DNA of 64,000 nt, taken from assembly GCF_013155465.1 (NCBI RefSeq), contig NZ_JABJVX010000004.1:124001-188000 (forward strand), given 5' to 3'. The notes under the pieces were generated by a model. It saw only the letters and a program-made list of their open reading frames with translations. It had not been told where the DNA came from and did not search any database. This document shows, one piece after another, positions 53,323-62,513 of the stretch. Each line of letters opens with the position of its first letter. The stretch's first letter is position 1. The position numbers and the translations under genes were made by a program. The DNA comes from Alterinioella nitratireducens (lineage in GTDB: Bacteria; Pseudomonadota; Alphaproteobacteria; Rhodobacterales; Rhodobacteraceae).

Positions 53323-53799
53323 TCAGAAACTGACCGAACCTTGCGCGCCCGCATCGGGCTTGGCGTCGGTCAGCGTGCTTTTCGCGATTTCATAGAGGAA
53401 TTTCGCCCCGCCATCGGTTAGCGAGACCTCGCCCGCGCGCGGCGTGAATTGCAGCAGGCAGACATCGGGGTCGGTCTCGCCGCCCTCGAACCAGGCTTCG
53501 GCGATGAAGCTCCAGACCTCGTCCAGCGCCTCGCGGTCGTTCGATTGGCGCAACTGGCCCGCGACATCGGCATAGAGCCCCGATTTCGCGTCTGCCACGA
53601 CAAAGCGCGCGTCCTTGGGGCCGCTTGCCACGCCCTCGGCCAGATCGGTGCCCTTGGCGGTGATGAACCAGACATGGCCCGGTACGTCATCATCGACCTG
53701 CGGCGACATCGGGACCAGCCGATCCTGGCCGTCAAGCCCGAGCATGCCGGCCTGGACATCGTCCAGCCTCTTCCAGAACTCCTGTCTCAGATCGGTCAT
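53323..53799 (-). CDS. pyridoxamine 5'-phosphate oxidase-like general stress protein
   Basis: This 158-residue split-barrel flavin-type protein resembles the general stress protein 26 family: FWKRLDDVQAGMLGLDGQDR, VPMSPQVDDDVPGHVWFITA, KSGLYADVAGQLRQSNDRE and the late VCLLQFTPRAGEVSL. FMN binding is plausible but the substrate is unknown. ATG 53799 has AAAGGA ten bases upstream; the frame upstream lacks family features. It diverges from homospermidine synthase across 164 bases in which I see no clear motif. Confidence 0.85.
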   Translation of the reverse strand: MTDLRQEFWKRLDDVQAGMLGLDGQDRLVPMSPQVDDDVPGHVWFITAKGTDLAEGVASGPKDARFVVADAKSGLYADVAGQLRQSNDREALDEVWSFIAEAWFEGGETDPDVCLLQFTPRAGEVSLTDGGAKFLYEIAKSTLTDAKPDAGAQGSVSF

Positions 53800-53963
53800 G
53801 TTGCGTGTCCTTTCAAAGCGGTGCGTTTCGGACCCAACCGAATGCCCCCGCCCCTTGTTCCCCGCCGCCTTGCGCGCGCGGCGACAAAAGACCCCCTTGC
53901 GATCCGGCCCCGACCGTCGCATCACGGGTTCCCACGGCAAGACACGCGCGGAGGATGCAGGCC

Positions 53964-55385
53964 ATGACCACGGAATACCCGGTTTACGGCAGGATCGACG
54001 GACCCATCGTCATCATCGGCTTCGGCTCGATCGGCAAGGGAACCTGGCCGCTGATCGAACGCCATTTCGACTATGATGCCGACAAGCTGGTGGTGATCGA
54101 GCCCGATGCGGGGCAGGCGAATTTCCTGCGCCAGCATAAGCTGAACCACGTTGCCACGGCGCTGACGCCGGAGAACTACCGCGATGTCCTGGGCGGGCTG
54201 TTCGAGCGCGGCAAGGGGTTCTGCGTCAACCTGAGCGTCGATACCTCATCCCTCGACCTGATGAAATTCTGCCGCGAGATGGAGGTGCCTTACATCGACA
54301 CGGTGGTGGAGCCCTGGGCCGGGTTCTATTTCGACACCACGGAAAACGCCGAGCGCACCAATTACGCGCTGCGCCAGGCGGTGCGGGACGAGAAGGCGCG
54401 CAATCCGGGCGGGTCCACGGCGGTCAGTTGCTGCGGCGCCAACCCCGGCATGGTCAGCTGGTTCGTGAAAGAGGCGCTGTTGACCCTGGCCCGCGATACC
54501 GGGCGCAAGATCAAGCAGCCGGTGGCGCGCGAGGGATGGGCCGGGCTGATGCGCGATCTGGGCGTGCAGGGCATCCACATCGCCGAACGCGACACGCAGG
54601 CCCGCCGCAAACCGCGTCCGCGCGGCACCTTCGTCAACACATGGTCGGTCGAGGGCTTCATCGCCGAGGGCTTCCAGCCCGCCGAACTGGGATGGGGCAC
54701 GCATGAGCCGTGGTTCCCCGAGAACGGCCACCGTTTCGAGACCGGCTGCCAATCCGCGATCTGGCTGGAGCGGCCCGGCGCCATCACCCGCGTGCATAGC
54801 TGGTGTCCCACGCCGGGGCCGCAATTCGGGTTCCTGGTGACACATAACGAGGCGGTCTCGATCTCGGATTACTACACCATCGGCGATGCGGGCGACCCGG
54901 AGTATCGCCCGACCTGCCATTATGCCTATCACCCGAGCGACGACGCGGTGTTGTCCTTGCACGAGATGTTCGGCTCGGGCCGGCAGCAGACGCGCCATGA
55001 GATCCTGGATGTCGACGAGATCGTCGAGGGCATCGACGAGTTGGGCGTGCTTCTCTTCGGGCACGAAAAGAACGCGCTCTGGTTCGGCTCGCGCCTGTCC
55101 AATGACGAGGCCCGCGATCTTGCGCCCTATCAGAACGCGACCGGGTTGCAGGTCACCTCGGCGGTGCTGGCGGGCATGGTCTGGGCGCTGGAAAACCCGC
55201 AGGCGGGCATCGTCGAGACCGATGAGATGGACCATGCGCGGTGCCTGGACGTGCAGCGCCCCTATCTGGGCCCGGTCGAGGCGCATTACACCGATTGGAC
55301 CCCCTTGCAGGACCGGTGGGAGCATTTCCCCGAGGAGATCGACGAAAGCGTGCCCTGGGCGTTCCGCAACGTGCTGGCAACCTGA
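53964..55385 (+). CDS. homospermidine synthase
   Basis: This 473-residue NAD-dependent enzyme makes homospermidine from putrescine units, a main polyamine of many Alphaproteobacteria. Its N-terminal Rossmann loop is VIIGFGSIGKGTWPLIERHF; later blocks are DTVVEPWAGFYFDTTENAE, SCCGANPGMVSWFVKEALL, WSVEGFIAEGFQPAELGWG and CHYAYHPSDDAVLSLHEM. Length matches the saccharopine-reductase-like Hss family. ATG 53964 has GGAGG nine bases ahead, better than ATG 53955, which touches it. Confidence 0.94.
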   Translation: MTTEYPVYGRIDGPIVIIGFGSIGKGTWPLIERHFDYDADKLVVIEPDAGQANFLRQHKLNHVATALTPENYRDVLGGLFERGKGFCVNLSVDTSSLDLMKFCREMEVPYIDTVVEPWAGFYFDTTENAERTNYALRQAVRDEKARNPGGSTAVSCCGANPGMVSWFVKEALLTLARDTGRKIKQPVAREGWAGLMRDLGVQGIHIAERDTQARRKPRPRGTFVNTWSVEGFIAEGFQPAELGWGTHEPWFPENGHRFETGCQSAIWLERPGAITRVHSWCPTPGPQFGFLVTHNEAVSISDYYTIGDAGDPEYRPTCHYAYHPSDDAVLSLHEMFGSGRQQTRHEILDVDEIVEGIDELGVLLFGHEKNALWFGSRLSNDEARDLAPYQNATGLQVTSAVLAGMVWALENPQAGIVETDEMDHARCLDVQRPYLGPVEAHYTDWTPLQDRWEHFPEEIDESVPWAFRNVLAT

Positions 55386-55388
55386 TCG

Positions 55389-55441
55389 GCGGCCCCTGGC
55401 CGGGGCTGTGCATGGAGGCACAGTGCAGCCGCAGGGGCCGC
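55389..55441. other. nested stem-loop downstream of homospermidine synthase
   Basis: GCGGCCCCTG (55389-55398) pairs with CAGGGGCCGC (55432-55441). Inside, CTGTGC-ATGGAG-GCACAG (55406-55423) forms a second hairpin. This 53-base structure starts four bases after the stop. It lacks a T-run, so it is either a G+C-rich terminator, an mRNA 3' end stabiliser, or a leader element of the next gene. Confidence 0.5.
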
Positions 55442-55490
55442 GTGTCCCTGACCTCTCGTCAATCCCGCGCCGCGGGTGTAAAGGGCGGGG

Positions 55491-56735
55491 ATGATTGGCG
55501 ACAAGATCAGAACCGTGACATTGGAGGAGGCCCGCGCCCTGCCGCGCTGGCGTCAGCCGATCGGCTTGCTGGTCCTGATGGCGCTGGCCATGCCGATCGC
55601 CTATTCGACCTGGTCGGCATTGCTCAACAATTTCGTCATCGAGGTGGCCAGTTTCGACGGGGCCGATATCGGGCTTCTGCACACGGTGCGCGAGATCCCC
55701 GGTTTCCTGGCCGTGGGGGTGATCGCGCTGATCATCTTCATCCGCGAACAGGTGTTGGGACTGGTCTCGCTGGTGCTGCTGGGTGTGGCGACCGGGCTGA
55801 CGGCACAGTTTCCGTCGCTTGGCGGCATCCTGGTGATCACGCTCTTCAGTTCCATCGGGTTTCACTATTACGAGACGGTGAACCAGTCGCTGCAACTGCA
55901 ATGGCTGGACAAGAAGCGCGCGCCGCAGGTGCTTGGCTGGCTGATGGCGGCAGGGTCCGCCGGGACGCTGCTGGCCTATACGCTGATCATCCTGACCTGG
56001 CGCGCCTATGATCTGAGCTATTCCACCGTCTACTGGGCGGGCGGCGGCTTCACCGCGCTGGTGGCGGTCGCGGCGCTGCTGCTCTACCCGCAATTCGAGG
56101 CCCCGAACCCGCAGCGCAAGCAGATGATCCTGCGGCGGCGCTACTGGCTCTACTATGCGCTGCAATTCATGGCAGGCGCGCGGCGGCAGATCTTCATCGT
56201 CTTCGCGGGCTTCATGATGGTGGAGCGGTTCCATTTCGACGTGCATGAGGTCGCGGGACTGTTCATGGCGACGCTGGTCCTGAACATGATGGTCGCGCCC
56301 ATCCTGGGCCGGGTCGTGGCCGTCTTCGGCGAACGCGCGGCGCTGGTCTTCGAGTATATCGGGCTGGCGGTGATCTTCCTGCTCTATGCCGGGATCTACC
56401 TGTTCGACTGGGGCGTGTGGCTGGCCATCGTGCTCTATATCGTCGATCACCTGTTCTTTTCGCTGGCCCTGGCGATCAAGACCTATTTCCAGAAGATCGC
56501 CGACCCCGGCGACATCGCCCCCACGGCGGCGGTGGCCTTCACCATCAACCATATCGCGGCGGTGTTCCTGCCGGTGGCTCTGGGGCTGTTGTGGCTGACC
56601 TCGCCGATGGCGGTGTTCCTGATGGCGGCCGGAATGGCGCTGACCTCGCTGGTGCTGGCGACGCTGATCCCGCGCCACCCGGAGCCGGGGCATGAGACGG
56701 TGTTGACGCTGCCGACACCGCGCCCGGCGGAGTAG
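55491..56735 (+). CDS. MFS-type membrane transporter
   Basis: This 414-residue protein has about 12 hydrophobic segments, for example IGLLVLMALAMPIAYSTWSA, FLAVGVIALIIFIREQVLGL, GGILVITLFSSIGFHYYE and LAIVLYIVDHLFFSLALAI. Charged loops LDKKRAPQVLGW and PQRKQMILRRRYWLYYAL fit the MFS plan. HYYETVNQSLQLQWLDKKRA is a distinctive stretch I associate with an uncharacterised MFS group. The substrate is unknown; position after homospermidine synthase hints at polyamine export, but only weakly. Confidence 0.82.
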   Translation: MIGDKIRTVTLEEARALPRWRQPIGLLVLMALAMPIAYSTWSALLNNFVIEVASFDGADIGLLHTVREIPGFLAVGVIALIIFIREQVLGLVSLVLLGVATGLTAQFPSLGGILVITLFSSIGFHYYETVNQSLQLQWLDKKRAPQVLGWLMAAGSAGTLLAYTLIILTWRAYDLSYSTVYWAGGGFTALVAVAALLLYPQFEAPNPQRKQMILRRRYWLYYALQFMAGARRQIFIVFAGFMMVERFHFDVHEVAGLFMATLVLNMMVAPILGRVVAVFGERAALVFEYIGLAVIFLLYAGIYLFDWGVWLAIVLYIVDHLFFSLALAIKTYFQKIADPGDIAPTAAVAFTINHIAAVFLPVALGLLWLTSPMAVFLMAAGMALTSLVLATLIPRHPEPGHETVLTLPTPRPAE

Positions 56736-56792
56736 GGGTTTCGCCGCCTGACGGCGTCGACCGGGCGCGCGGGCTGACGCCCGCGCGGAGTT

Positions 56793-56817
56793 GAGTATTT
56801 GGACCAAGAAGATGGGG
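56793..56817 (+). repeat. dispersed intergenic element, type A copy 3
   Basis: Identical over 25 bases to the copy at 12999-13023; it lies 60 bases before the prmA start. An ORF could run from it into prmA, but that is not the gene start. Confidence 0.65.
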
Positions 56818-56877
56818 CTGGCGAAGTTGCGCGTCCCGGCCTATGCGGGGGGCCATGTTCCGAATGGGAGAGACCCG

Positions 56878-57744
56878 ATGCCGACCTTTACCGCGCTGAC
56901 CACCCTGACCGAGCGGTCCCAGGCCGAGGCCCTGGGCGAGAAGCTGGAGAGTCTCGATCCTGCCCCGACCGGCGTTGGCGTGTTCGAGATGGAGGACGGA
57001 TCAAACCTGTGGGAGGTCGGGGCCTATTTCGTGGAGGCGCCCGACGACGTGGCGCTGGCGGTGCTGGCGGCGGCCTATGGGGCCAAGCCCTTCGTGGTCT
57101 CGGAACTGCCCGAGACCGATTGGGTGGCGCATGTGCGGCGCGAGCTGCATCCCGTCGAGGCCGGGCGGTTCTTCGTCTATGGCAGCCATGACGCGGATGC
57201 CGTGCCCGAGGGGCGGGTGGCGCTGCTGATCGAGGCGGCGATGGCCTTTGGCACCGGGCATCACGGCACCACGCAAGGCTGCCTGGAAGCGCTGGAGCGG
57301 CTGATCCAGGCGGGCCATGAGAAGCGCAACGCGGTCGATATCGGTTGCGGCACCGCCGTTCTGGCGCTGGCGGCGGCCAAGACCTGGGGCCAGCCGGTGC
57401 TGGCCTCGGATATTGACGCGGTCGCGGTCGAGGTGGCCCTGGCCAATGTCGCGGCCAATGGCGAGGCGGGGCGGGTCGCTTGCGTCGAGGCGGCGGGGTT
57501 CGACCATCCGACGCTTGGCAAAGCGGCGCCCTATGACCTGATTTTCGCCAATATCCTGAAGGGGCCGCTGATCGAATTGGCCCCGGATGTGGCGGCGCAT
57601 CTGGGCACGGGCGGGCATGTGATCCTGTCCGGGCTGCTCAACGCGCAGGCCGGGGATGTGATCGCTGCCTATGAGGCCGAGGGCCTGCGGCTGGAGCATC
57701 GCGCCGAGATCGGCGACTGGACGACGCTGACGCTGATCCGCTGA
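56878..57744 (+). CDS. prmA: ribosomal protein L11 methyltransferase
   Basis: This 288-residue SAM-dependent enzyme trimethylates Lys and N-terminal residues of ribosomal protein L11. It shows the PrmA block EAAMAFGTGHHGTTQGCLEA, the SAM loop AVDIGCGTAVLALAAAKTW, SDIDAVAVEVALAN and the catalytic-type FANILKGPLIELAP. ATG 56878 is chosen for the GGGAGA site and the family start PTFTALTTL; the upstream frame passes through a dispersed element. Confidence 0.94.
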   Translation: MPTFTALTTLTERSQAEALGEKLESLDPAPTGVGVFEMEDGSNLWEVGAYFVEAPDDVALAVLAAAYGAKPFVVSELPETDWVAHVRRELHPVEAGRFFVYGSHDADAVPEGRVALLIEAAMAFGTGHHGTTQGCLEALERLIQAGHEKRNAVDIGCGTAVLALAAAKTWGQPVLASDIDAVAVEVALANVAANGEAGRVACVEAAGFDHPTLGKAAPYDLIFANILKGPLIELAPDVAAHLGTGGHVILSGLLNAQAGDVIAAYEAEGLRLEHRAEIGDWTTLTLIR

Positions 57745-57752
57745 TGACCACA

Positions 57753-57784
57753 AATTTGCCACAATTCTGCATATAATTTGCCAC
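57753..57784. promoter_or_regulatory. 22-bp-spaced direct repeat AATTTGCCAC
   Basis: AATTTGCCAC at 57753-57762 and 57775-57784 are exact copies 22 bases apart, in an A+T-rich patch nine bases after the prmA stop and 35 bases before the next start. Same-face spacing suggests a protein site or promoter region for the small gene. Confidence 0.4.
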
Positions 57785-57818
57785 GGGGTTGGGGGCGTCA
57801 GATGCAGGGCTGCCACCC

Positions 57819-58232
57819 ATGGATCAGAACTTGTCGCGCTTCAACCAGCGCGTGAACCGAATCGAACGCTCCGCCTCGGCGCGGCTTCCCCGTAACATGC
57901 ATATCCGCCGCGATGGGCTGGTCGAATACCGCAAGCCGATCTGGCGGCCCGGTATCCCCTGGCGTAGCCTGACACTGGCACTGGCCTGTTTCCTGGCCCT
58001 CAAGGGTTTCATGATCTGGCACCAGGGCGAGACCGGCTATGCCGCGCGGCTGGCCGAGTTGGAGACCGGGACGACCGGTGGCCAGATCGCGGCGCGGGTT
58101 CTGTCGATGGATCCGGCCTCGACCTGGATTGCGCAACAGATCTCTGCCGTTATCGGCGCGCCACCGGACCGCGAGGCCGCACCGGAGAGGACTGCCGGTC
58201 TGGAGGATGGCGCGCCCGCGCCGGTCCAGTAG
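57819..58232 (+). CDS. small membrane protein of unknown function
   Basis: This 137-residue protein has a basic N-terminus (QNLSRFNQRVNRIERSASAR; NMHIRRDGLVEYRKPIW) facing the cytosol, one membrane segment at about residues 51-66 (SLTLALACFLALKGFMI) and a periplasmic part ending in a Pro/Ala/Glu-rich tail. This topology recalls small division or envelope proteins, but I do not recognise the family. The ATG 57819 has no strong ribosome site; an upstream ATG at 57789 would add ten residues unlike the basic start. It converges on the DUF1127 gene. Confidence 0.68.
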   Translation: MDQNLSRFNQRVNRIERSASARLPRNMHIRRDGLVEYRKPIWRPGIPWRSLTLALACFLALKGFMIWHQGETGYAARLAELETGTTGGQIAARVLSMDPASTWIAQQISAVIGAPPDREAAPERTAGLEDGAPAPVQ

Positions 58233-58302
58233 GCGGAACACGAATGGGCCGCGTCCGCGCGCGGCGGAAACGGCCCTTCGATCTGTGACCTGTGCGGCCG
58301 GC

Positions 58303-58503
58303 TTAGCGGCGGATGCCGGTCGCGATGCCGTCGATGTCGCCGCGATGCAGGCCGAGGTCGTCCAACTCACGGTCGGTCAGGGCCGACAGCGCCTTGCGGG
58401 TCACGCGGGCGTCGTTCCAGGCGGCGATGCGGCCCACCAGGGCGGCGAAGATGTTCACAGTGCTGAGGCCAGCGCCGAGGGTGCGGTTCGTCATGATAGC
58501 CAT
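58303..58503 (-). CDS. DUF1127 small protein
   Basis: This 66-residue protein ends in the DUF1127 motif: AAWNDARVTRKALSALTDRE then LDDLGLHRGDIDGI. In Rhodobacter, small DUF1127 proteins bind RNA and are linked to stress sRNAs, and in rhizobia they affect metabolism. The start is set at ATG 58503, nine bases after GGAAAGG; ATG 58512 touches that site. The gene is preceded by a 338-base region and followed by a G+C-rich hairpin (GGGCCG/CGGCCC). I saw no CCUCCUCC-type sRNA motif downstream. Confidence 0.83.
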   Translation of the reverse strand: MAIMTNRTLGAGLSTVNIFAALVGRIAAWNDARVTRKALSALTDRELDDLGLHRGDIDGIATGIRR

Positions 58504-58841
58504 CTGAGTCATCCTTTCCGATCTCTGAAATTGGGGCCTGTCAATACGTTCGATAAGTCGCAACTAGGCTTTGGCCCCTGCCGGGGCAATAGGTGAATTT
58601 TGCATGGGTGCCATGCGATTTCCGCATGACGGGAATCGCGCTTAACATGATGTAAACACGGCAAGAATCCGCTCTGTCACATGTCCGAAACTGACTATCC
58701 GCTTGTCTGGTTCGGACAGGATCAACGCCGCATGTCGCAATCAGGATATCGGCGCACTGAAAGCGACCAAGGCTGGTCAGTGTTCGCGTTTCGTGCTAGT
58801 GGTGCAAAAAAGAAACAACAAAAACGACGGGTCGGGCGGAA
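58504..58841. other. 338-base divergent intergenic region (DUF1127 / ruvC)
   Basis: It holds promoters for DUF1127 (minus) and the ruv operon (plus). Visible structures are small palindromes GCCCC-TGCC-GGGGC near 58573 and GCATGG-GTG-CCATGC near 58603, and the inverted pair TGTCCGAA (58682-58689) / TTCGGACA (58711-58718). No LexA-type GTTC-N7-GTTC pair could be confirmed and no gene is supported. Confidence 0.5.
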
Positions 58842-59339
58842 ATGCGGATAATCGGAATCGATCCGGGGCTGAGATACCTCGGATGGGGCGTGATCGAGGC
58901 GGATGGGTCGCGACTCAGCCATGTCGCCAACGGGGTCTGTTCCAGCAGCGGCACCGACCTGGCCGCGCGGCTTCTGTCGCTGCATGTCCAGTTGAGCGCG
59001 ATCGTCGCCCGCTACGCCCCCGATCAGGCGGCGGTGGAGCAGACCTTCGTCAACCGCGACGGGGCCGGGACGCTGAAACTGGGGCAGGCGCGCGGAATCG
59101 CGATGTTGGTGCCTGCGCAGGCCGGGCTGGCCGTTGCCGAATACGCGCCCAATGCCGTAAAGAAGACCGTGGTGGGCGTCGGCCATGCCCAGAAACAGCA
59201 GGTGGCGCATATGGTGCGGTTGCAACTTCCCGGCGCGTTGCCCGAAAGCGCGGATGCCGCCGATGCGCTGGCCATCGCGATCTGTCACGCGTTTCATGCC
59301 CGGACCGCCGCGCGCATCGCCGTCGGGGCCGCAAGATGA
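58842..59339 (+). CDS. ruvC: Holliday junction resolvase
   Basis: This 165-residue endonuclease cuts Holliday junctions resolved by RuvAB. The acidic active site is built from Asp7 in GIDPG, the Glu in AVEQTFVN and the two Asps in [11 protein letters not shown]. The DNA-binding [18 protein letters not shown] loop is present. Length is normal. It overlaps ruvA by four bases and heads a ruvC-ruvA-ruvB unit. Confidence 0.96.
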   Translation: MRIIGIDPGLRYLGWGVIEADGSRLSHVANGVCSSSGTDLAARLLSLHVQLSAIVARYAPDQAAVEQTFVNRDGAGTLKLGQARGIAMLVPAQAGLAVAEYAPNAVKKTVVGVGHAQKQQVAHMVRLQLPGALPESADAADALAIAICHAFHARTAARIAVGAAR

Positions 59340-59977
59340 TCGGCAAGCTGACGGGGGTGGTCGATCACAAGGGGCCGGGGATGGTCCTGCTGGATGTGAA
59401 CGGCGTGGGGTATGAGCTGCATTGCTCCGACCGGACGCTGGCGGAATTGCCGGGGGTGGGCAGCCGCGTGGCGCTCTTCACCGAGCTTCTGGTGCGCGAG
59501 GATCTCATGCAGCTTTTCGGCTTTCGCACCGCCTATGACCGGGAATGGCACCGGCTGCTGGTCTCGGTCCAGGGGGTGGGCGCGAAGGCGTCGATGGCCA
59601 TTCTGGGCACTTTGGGGGCGGAAGGCGTGGCCCGCGCGATCGCTCTTGGCGATGCGGCGGCGGTCAAGGCCGCGCCGGGTGTCGGCCCGAAACTGGCCGC
59701 GCGCGTCGTGAACGAGTTGAAGGACAAGGCGCCGGGCGTGATGGCGATGGGCGGCGATGTGGTCGAGGCGTTGGGCGATGCGCCTGCCGCGCCCGCTGCC
59801 GCCGTCACACCCACCACATCTGCCGCGCAGACCGAGGCGCTGTCGGCCCTGCGCAACCTCGGATATGCCCCCGCCGATGCCGCGCAGGCCGTGGCACGGG
59901 CAGCGGGTGCGGAGGAGGGGGCCGGAACCTCCGCCCTGATCCGCGCCGCGTTGCGCCTGCTGGCGCCGAAGGACTGA
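59336..59977 (+). CDS. ruvA: Holliday junction branch migration protein RuvA
   Basis: This 213-residue protein binds Holliday junctions and loads RuvB. Domain I starts [20 protein letters not shown]. The helix-hairpin-helix pair is in [19 protein letters not shown] and [20 protein letters not shown]. After a Pro/Ala-rich linker, domain III ([19 protein letters not shown]) contacts RuvB. ATG 59336 overlaps the ruvC stop. Confidence 0.96.
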   Translation: MIGKLTGVVDHKGPGMVLLDVNGVGYELHCSDRTLAELPGVGSRVALFTELLVREDLMQLFGFRTAYDREWHRLLVSVQGVGAKASMAILGTLGAEGVARAIALGDAAAVKAAPGVGPKLAARVVNELKDKAPGVMAMGGDVVEALGDAPAAPAAAVTPTTSAAQTEALSALRNLGYAPADAAQAVARAAGAEEGAGTSALIRAALRLLAPKD

Positions 59978-59978
59978 C

Positions 59979-61007
59979 ATGACCGACCCCGATCCCACCC
60001 TGCGCCCGACGCCCCTGCCCGAGGATCAGAGCCCGGATCGCGCCTTGCGGCCGCAGCACCTGTCCGAGTTCATCGGGCAGGAGGAGGCGCGCGCCAATCT
60101 GGGCGTTTTCATCGAAAGCGCGCGCAGGCGGGGCGAGGCGATGGATCACGTCCTCTTTCACGGGCCGCCGGGATTGGGCAAGACCACGCTGGCGCAGATC
60201 ATGGCGCGGGAATTGGGCGTGAACTTCCGCATGACCTCCGGGCCTGTCCTGGCAAAGGCGGGCGATCTGGCGGCGATCCTGACCAATCTGGATGCGCGTG
60301 ACGTCCTGTTCATCGACGAGATCCACCGCATGAACCCGGCGGTGGAGGAGGTGCTCTATCCCGCGCTGGAGGATTTCGAGCTGGACCTCGTGATCGGCGA
60401 AGGCCCCGCCGCGCGCACTGTGCGGATCGAGTTGCAGCCCTTCACGCTGGTTGGCGCGACGACGCGGCTGGGGCTGCTGACGACGCCCTTGCGGGACCGG
60501 TTCGGCATTCCCACGCGGCTGCAATTCTACACCGTTCCCGAGCTGAACGAGATCGTGACCCGTGGCGCGCGCCTTCTGGGCATTTCCTGCGACCCCGATG
60601 GCGCGATGGAGATTGCGCGGCGGGCGCGCGGCACCCCGCGTATCGCGGGCAGGCTGCTGCGCCGGGTGGTGGATTTCGCCCTTGTCGAAGGCGACGGCAC
60701 CCTGACCCGCGCGATTGCCGATTCAGCGCTGACCCGGCTTGGTGTCGATCACCTGGGCCTCGACGGGGCCGACCGGCGCTACATGAGCCTGATGGCCGAA
60801 AACTACGGCGGCGGCCCGGTGGGGGTGGAAACGATGTCGGCGGCTCTGAGCGAAAGCCGCGACGCGATCGAAGAGGTGATCGAGCCGTTTCTGCTGCAAC
60901 AGGGCTTGATCGCGCGCACCCCGCGGGGAAGGATGCTGGCCAGCAAAGGCTGGTCGCATCTGGGCCTGGACGCGCCAAAAAGCCCCGATCAGGCCAGCCT
61001 GTTCTGA
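59979..61007 (+). CDS. ruvB: Holliday junction DNA helicase RuvB
   Basis: This 342-residue AAA+ motor drives branch migration. Walker A is [19 protein letters not shown], Walker B is [20 protein letters not shown], sensor 1 is [19 protein letters not shown], and the winged-helix C-terminus has [20 protein letters not shown] and [14 protein letters not shown]. It begins one base after the ruvA stop. Length is standard. Confidence 0.97.
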   Translation: MTDPDPTLRPTPLPEDQSPDRALRPQHLSEFIGQEEARANLGVFIESARRRGEAMDHVLFHGPPGLGKTTLAQIMARELGVNFRMTSGPVLAKAGDLAAILTNLDARDVLFIDEIHRMNPAVEEVLYPALEDFELDLVIGEGPAARTVRIELQPFTLVGATTRLGLLTTPLRDRFGIPTRLQFYTVPELNEIVTRGARLLGISCDPDGAMEIARRARGTPRIAGRLLRRVVDFALVEGDGTLTRAIADSALTRLGVDHLGLDGADRRYMSLMAENYGGGPVGVETMSAALSESRDAIEEVIEPFLLQQGLIARTPRGRMLASKGWSHLGLDAPKSPDQASLF

Positions 61008-61032
61008 GTTTTCGTCCTGAAGGAGGACCGTC

Positions 61033-61869
61033 ATGCGCCGTTTCCTGTGTTCCCTGTCACTGGCGCTTGCCGCGACGACGGCCAACGCCGATGTGGAATT
61101 GGGCGCCTACCAGCAATACCAGACCCGGTTCGGCCCGGCGCAGGTGACGGGTGAGATCTATCAGCAAAGCCTTTCGGTCCTGGGCGCGGCCCTGCCGGTC
61201 GAGACCGATTACCGCTGGACCATCCTGGGGGCCTATGCGCTGGCGGAGGCTGATCACGACTGGCTCCTGGCCACGCATCACCATGGCGGCAATATGTGCG
61301 GACCGGGCATTACCGTCATCCGTGTGTCTGAGGCGCGCGTGCAGCCGATGGGCGAGACCGGCGGCTGCGAGGGGGCCTTGCGCGATCTGAGGGTCTACCC
61401 CGAGGCGCTGGAGCTTGACATCTACCGCGACGGGATGCGCCAGCAATTCACAACCTACCGGTTCAGCGACGAGGGCCAGCTTGAGACGCCGAACGAATTG
61501 CCCTTCGCCTCCGGCCAGCCTGCCGGGGCGGGGCCGGAGGCGCAGCGCTGGATCGGCGAACACCCCTACGAGATCTTCCGCCACGCCGATGAGCGCGCCC
61601 GGTTCCTGACCATCATGACAGTTGAGGAGATCCGCGACCTCTCGACCCGCATCGGCCCCGCGAACAACGTGATCCAGCGCGGCGACTGGGTGCTTGGCGC
61701 GGGCTGCATGGCGCATAGCTGCAACGTCTCGGGCGGGGTCTGGGGCATCCGCATCTCGGACGGCGCCCCGGCGGCGGCATTGCTGGATGCGGGCAGCCCC
61801 CCGGTCACCTATGGCGCTGAGGCGGGCGACCCTGTATTCCGCGGCTGGATCAACGAGCACAGCAACTAG
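61033..61869 (+). CDS. secreted protein of unknown function
   Basis: I do not recognise this 278-residue protein. It has a signal peptide (RRFLCSLSLALAATTANA). The mature part has four Cys (MCGPGITVI; GGCEGALRD; GAGCMAHSCNVSGGVWGI) that could form disulfides in the periplasm. It keeps a His-rich stretch, LATHHHGGN. GAAGGAGG lies before the ATG. It follows ruvB by 25 bases and precedes two further unknown genes. Confidence 0.72.
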   Translation: MRRFLCSLSLALAATTANADVELGAYQQYQTRFGPAQVTGEIYQQSLSVLGAALPVETDYRWTILGAYALAEADHDWLLATHHHGGNMCGPGITVIRVSEARVQPMGETGGCEGALRDLRVYPEALELDIYRDGMRQQFTTYRFSDEGQLETPNELPFASGQPAGAGPEAQRWIGEHPYEIFRHADERARFLTIMTVEEIRDLSTRIGPANNVIQRGDWVLGAGCMAHSCNVSGGVWGIRISDGAPAAALLDAGSPPVTYGAEAGDPVFRGWINEHSN

Positions 61870-61880
61870 GAAGGCCCGCC

Positions 61881-62513
61881 ATGGACGCCGACACCGCCGC
61901 CGCGCTGTTTACCCGGTCGACGGGGGAATATCTCTTTGCCCGTTGGGGCCGCCCCATCGTGCCGGTCGTCTTCGGGGTGGAGGAGGCCACGGTGTCCATC
62001 GTCAAGGGCGCGATCGAGGCGGTCGTTGCGCTGGCCGGTCACAAAATGGCCGAGACCGACCCGGAGCTTGGCGCGAACCTGATGATCTTCTTCATCCGCG
62101 ACTGGGACGAGTTGACCGAGACACCCAACCTGCACCGCCTGATCCCCGATCTAGGGCCGTTGGTCGAGCGGTTGAAGGCGGCGGACGCCAACCAGTATCG
62201 CAGCTTTCGCTTCGACGGGGACGGCGCGATCCAGGCCAGCTTCGTCTTCGTGCGGATGGACGCGGCCATGCGCGACCTGCCCGCCGAGACGATCGCGCTT
62301 GGCCAGATCGTGCAGGTGATCTTGCTGTGGTCCGACACGGCCTTCGCGGAAACCTCCCCCCTGGCCGCCGCCGAGGGTGGCCCCGCGCTGCTCAAGCCCG
62401 AGATCGCCGAGGTGATCCGCGCCGCCTACGACCCGGTGATGCCCGTCAGTGCGAGTGACCCGGCCCATGCGCTGCGACTGGCGGCGCGTGTTTCGGCCCC
62501 GAGGTCGGGTTGA
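61881..62513 (+). CDS. conserved protein of unknown function
   Basis: This 210-residue, apparently cytosolic protein has mixed alpha/beta text with no recognisable catalytic motif: TRSTGEYLFARWGRPIVPVV, FGVEEATVSIVKGAIEAVVA, GANLMIFFIRDWDEL and GQIVQVILLWSDTAFAE. There is no signal peptide. It starts eleven bases after the secreted protein and overlaps the next gene, so the two are coupled. I believe it is conserved in Rhodobacteraceae, but no function is known to me. Confidence 0.7.
   Translation: MDADTAAALFTRSTGEYLFARWGRPIVPVVFGVEEATVSIVKGAIEAVVALAGHKMAETDPELGANLMIFFIRDWDELTETPNLHRLIPDLGPLVERLKAADANQYRSFRFDGDGAIQASFVFVRMDAAMRDLPAETIALGQIVQVILLWSDTAFAETSPLAAAEGGPALLKPEIAEVIRAAYDPVMPVSASDPAHALRLAARVSAPRSG

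Noticed and set aside
58233-58302. CcsR-type sRNAs downstream of the DUF1127 gene
   Set aside because: Rhodobacter DUF1127 genes can be followed by sRNAs with CCUCCUCC motifs; here only one G+C hairpin and no such motif is present.
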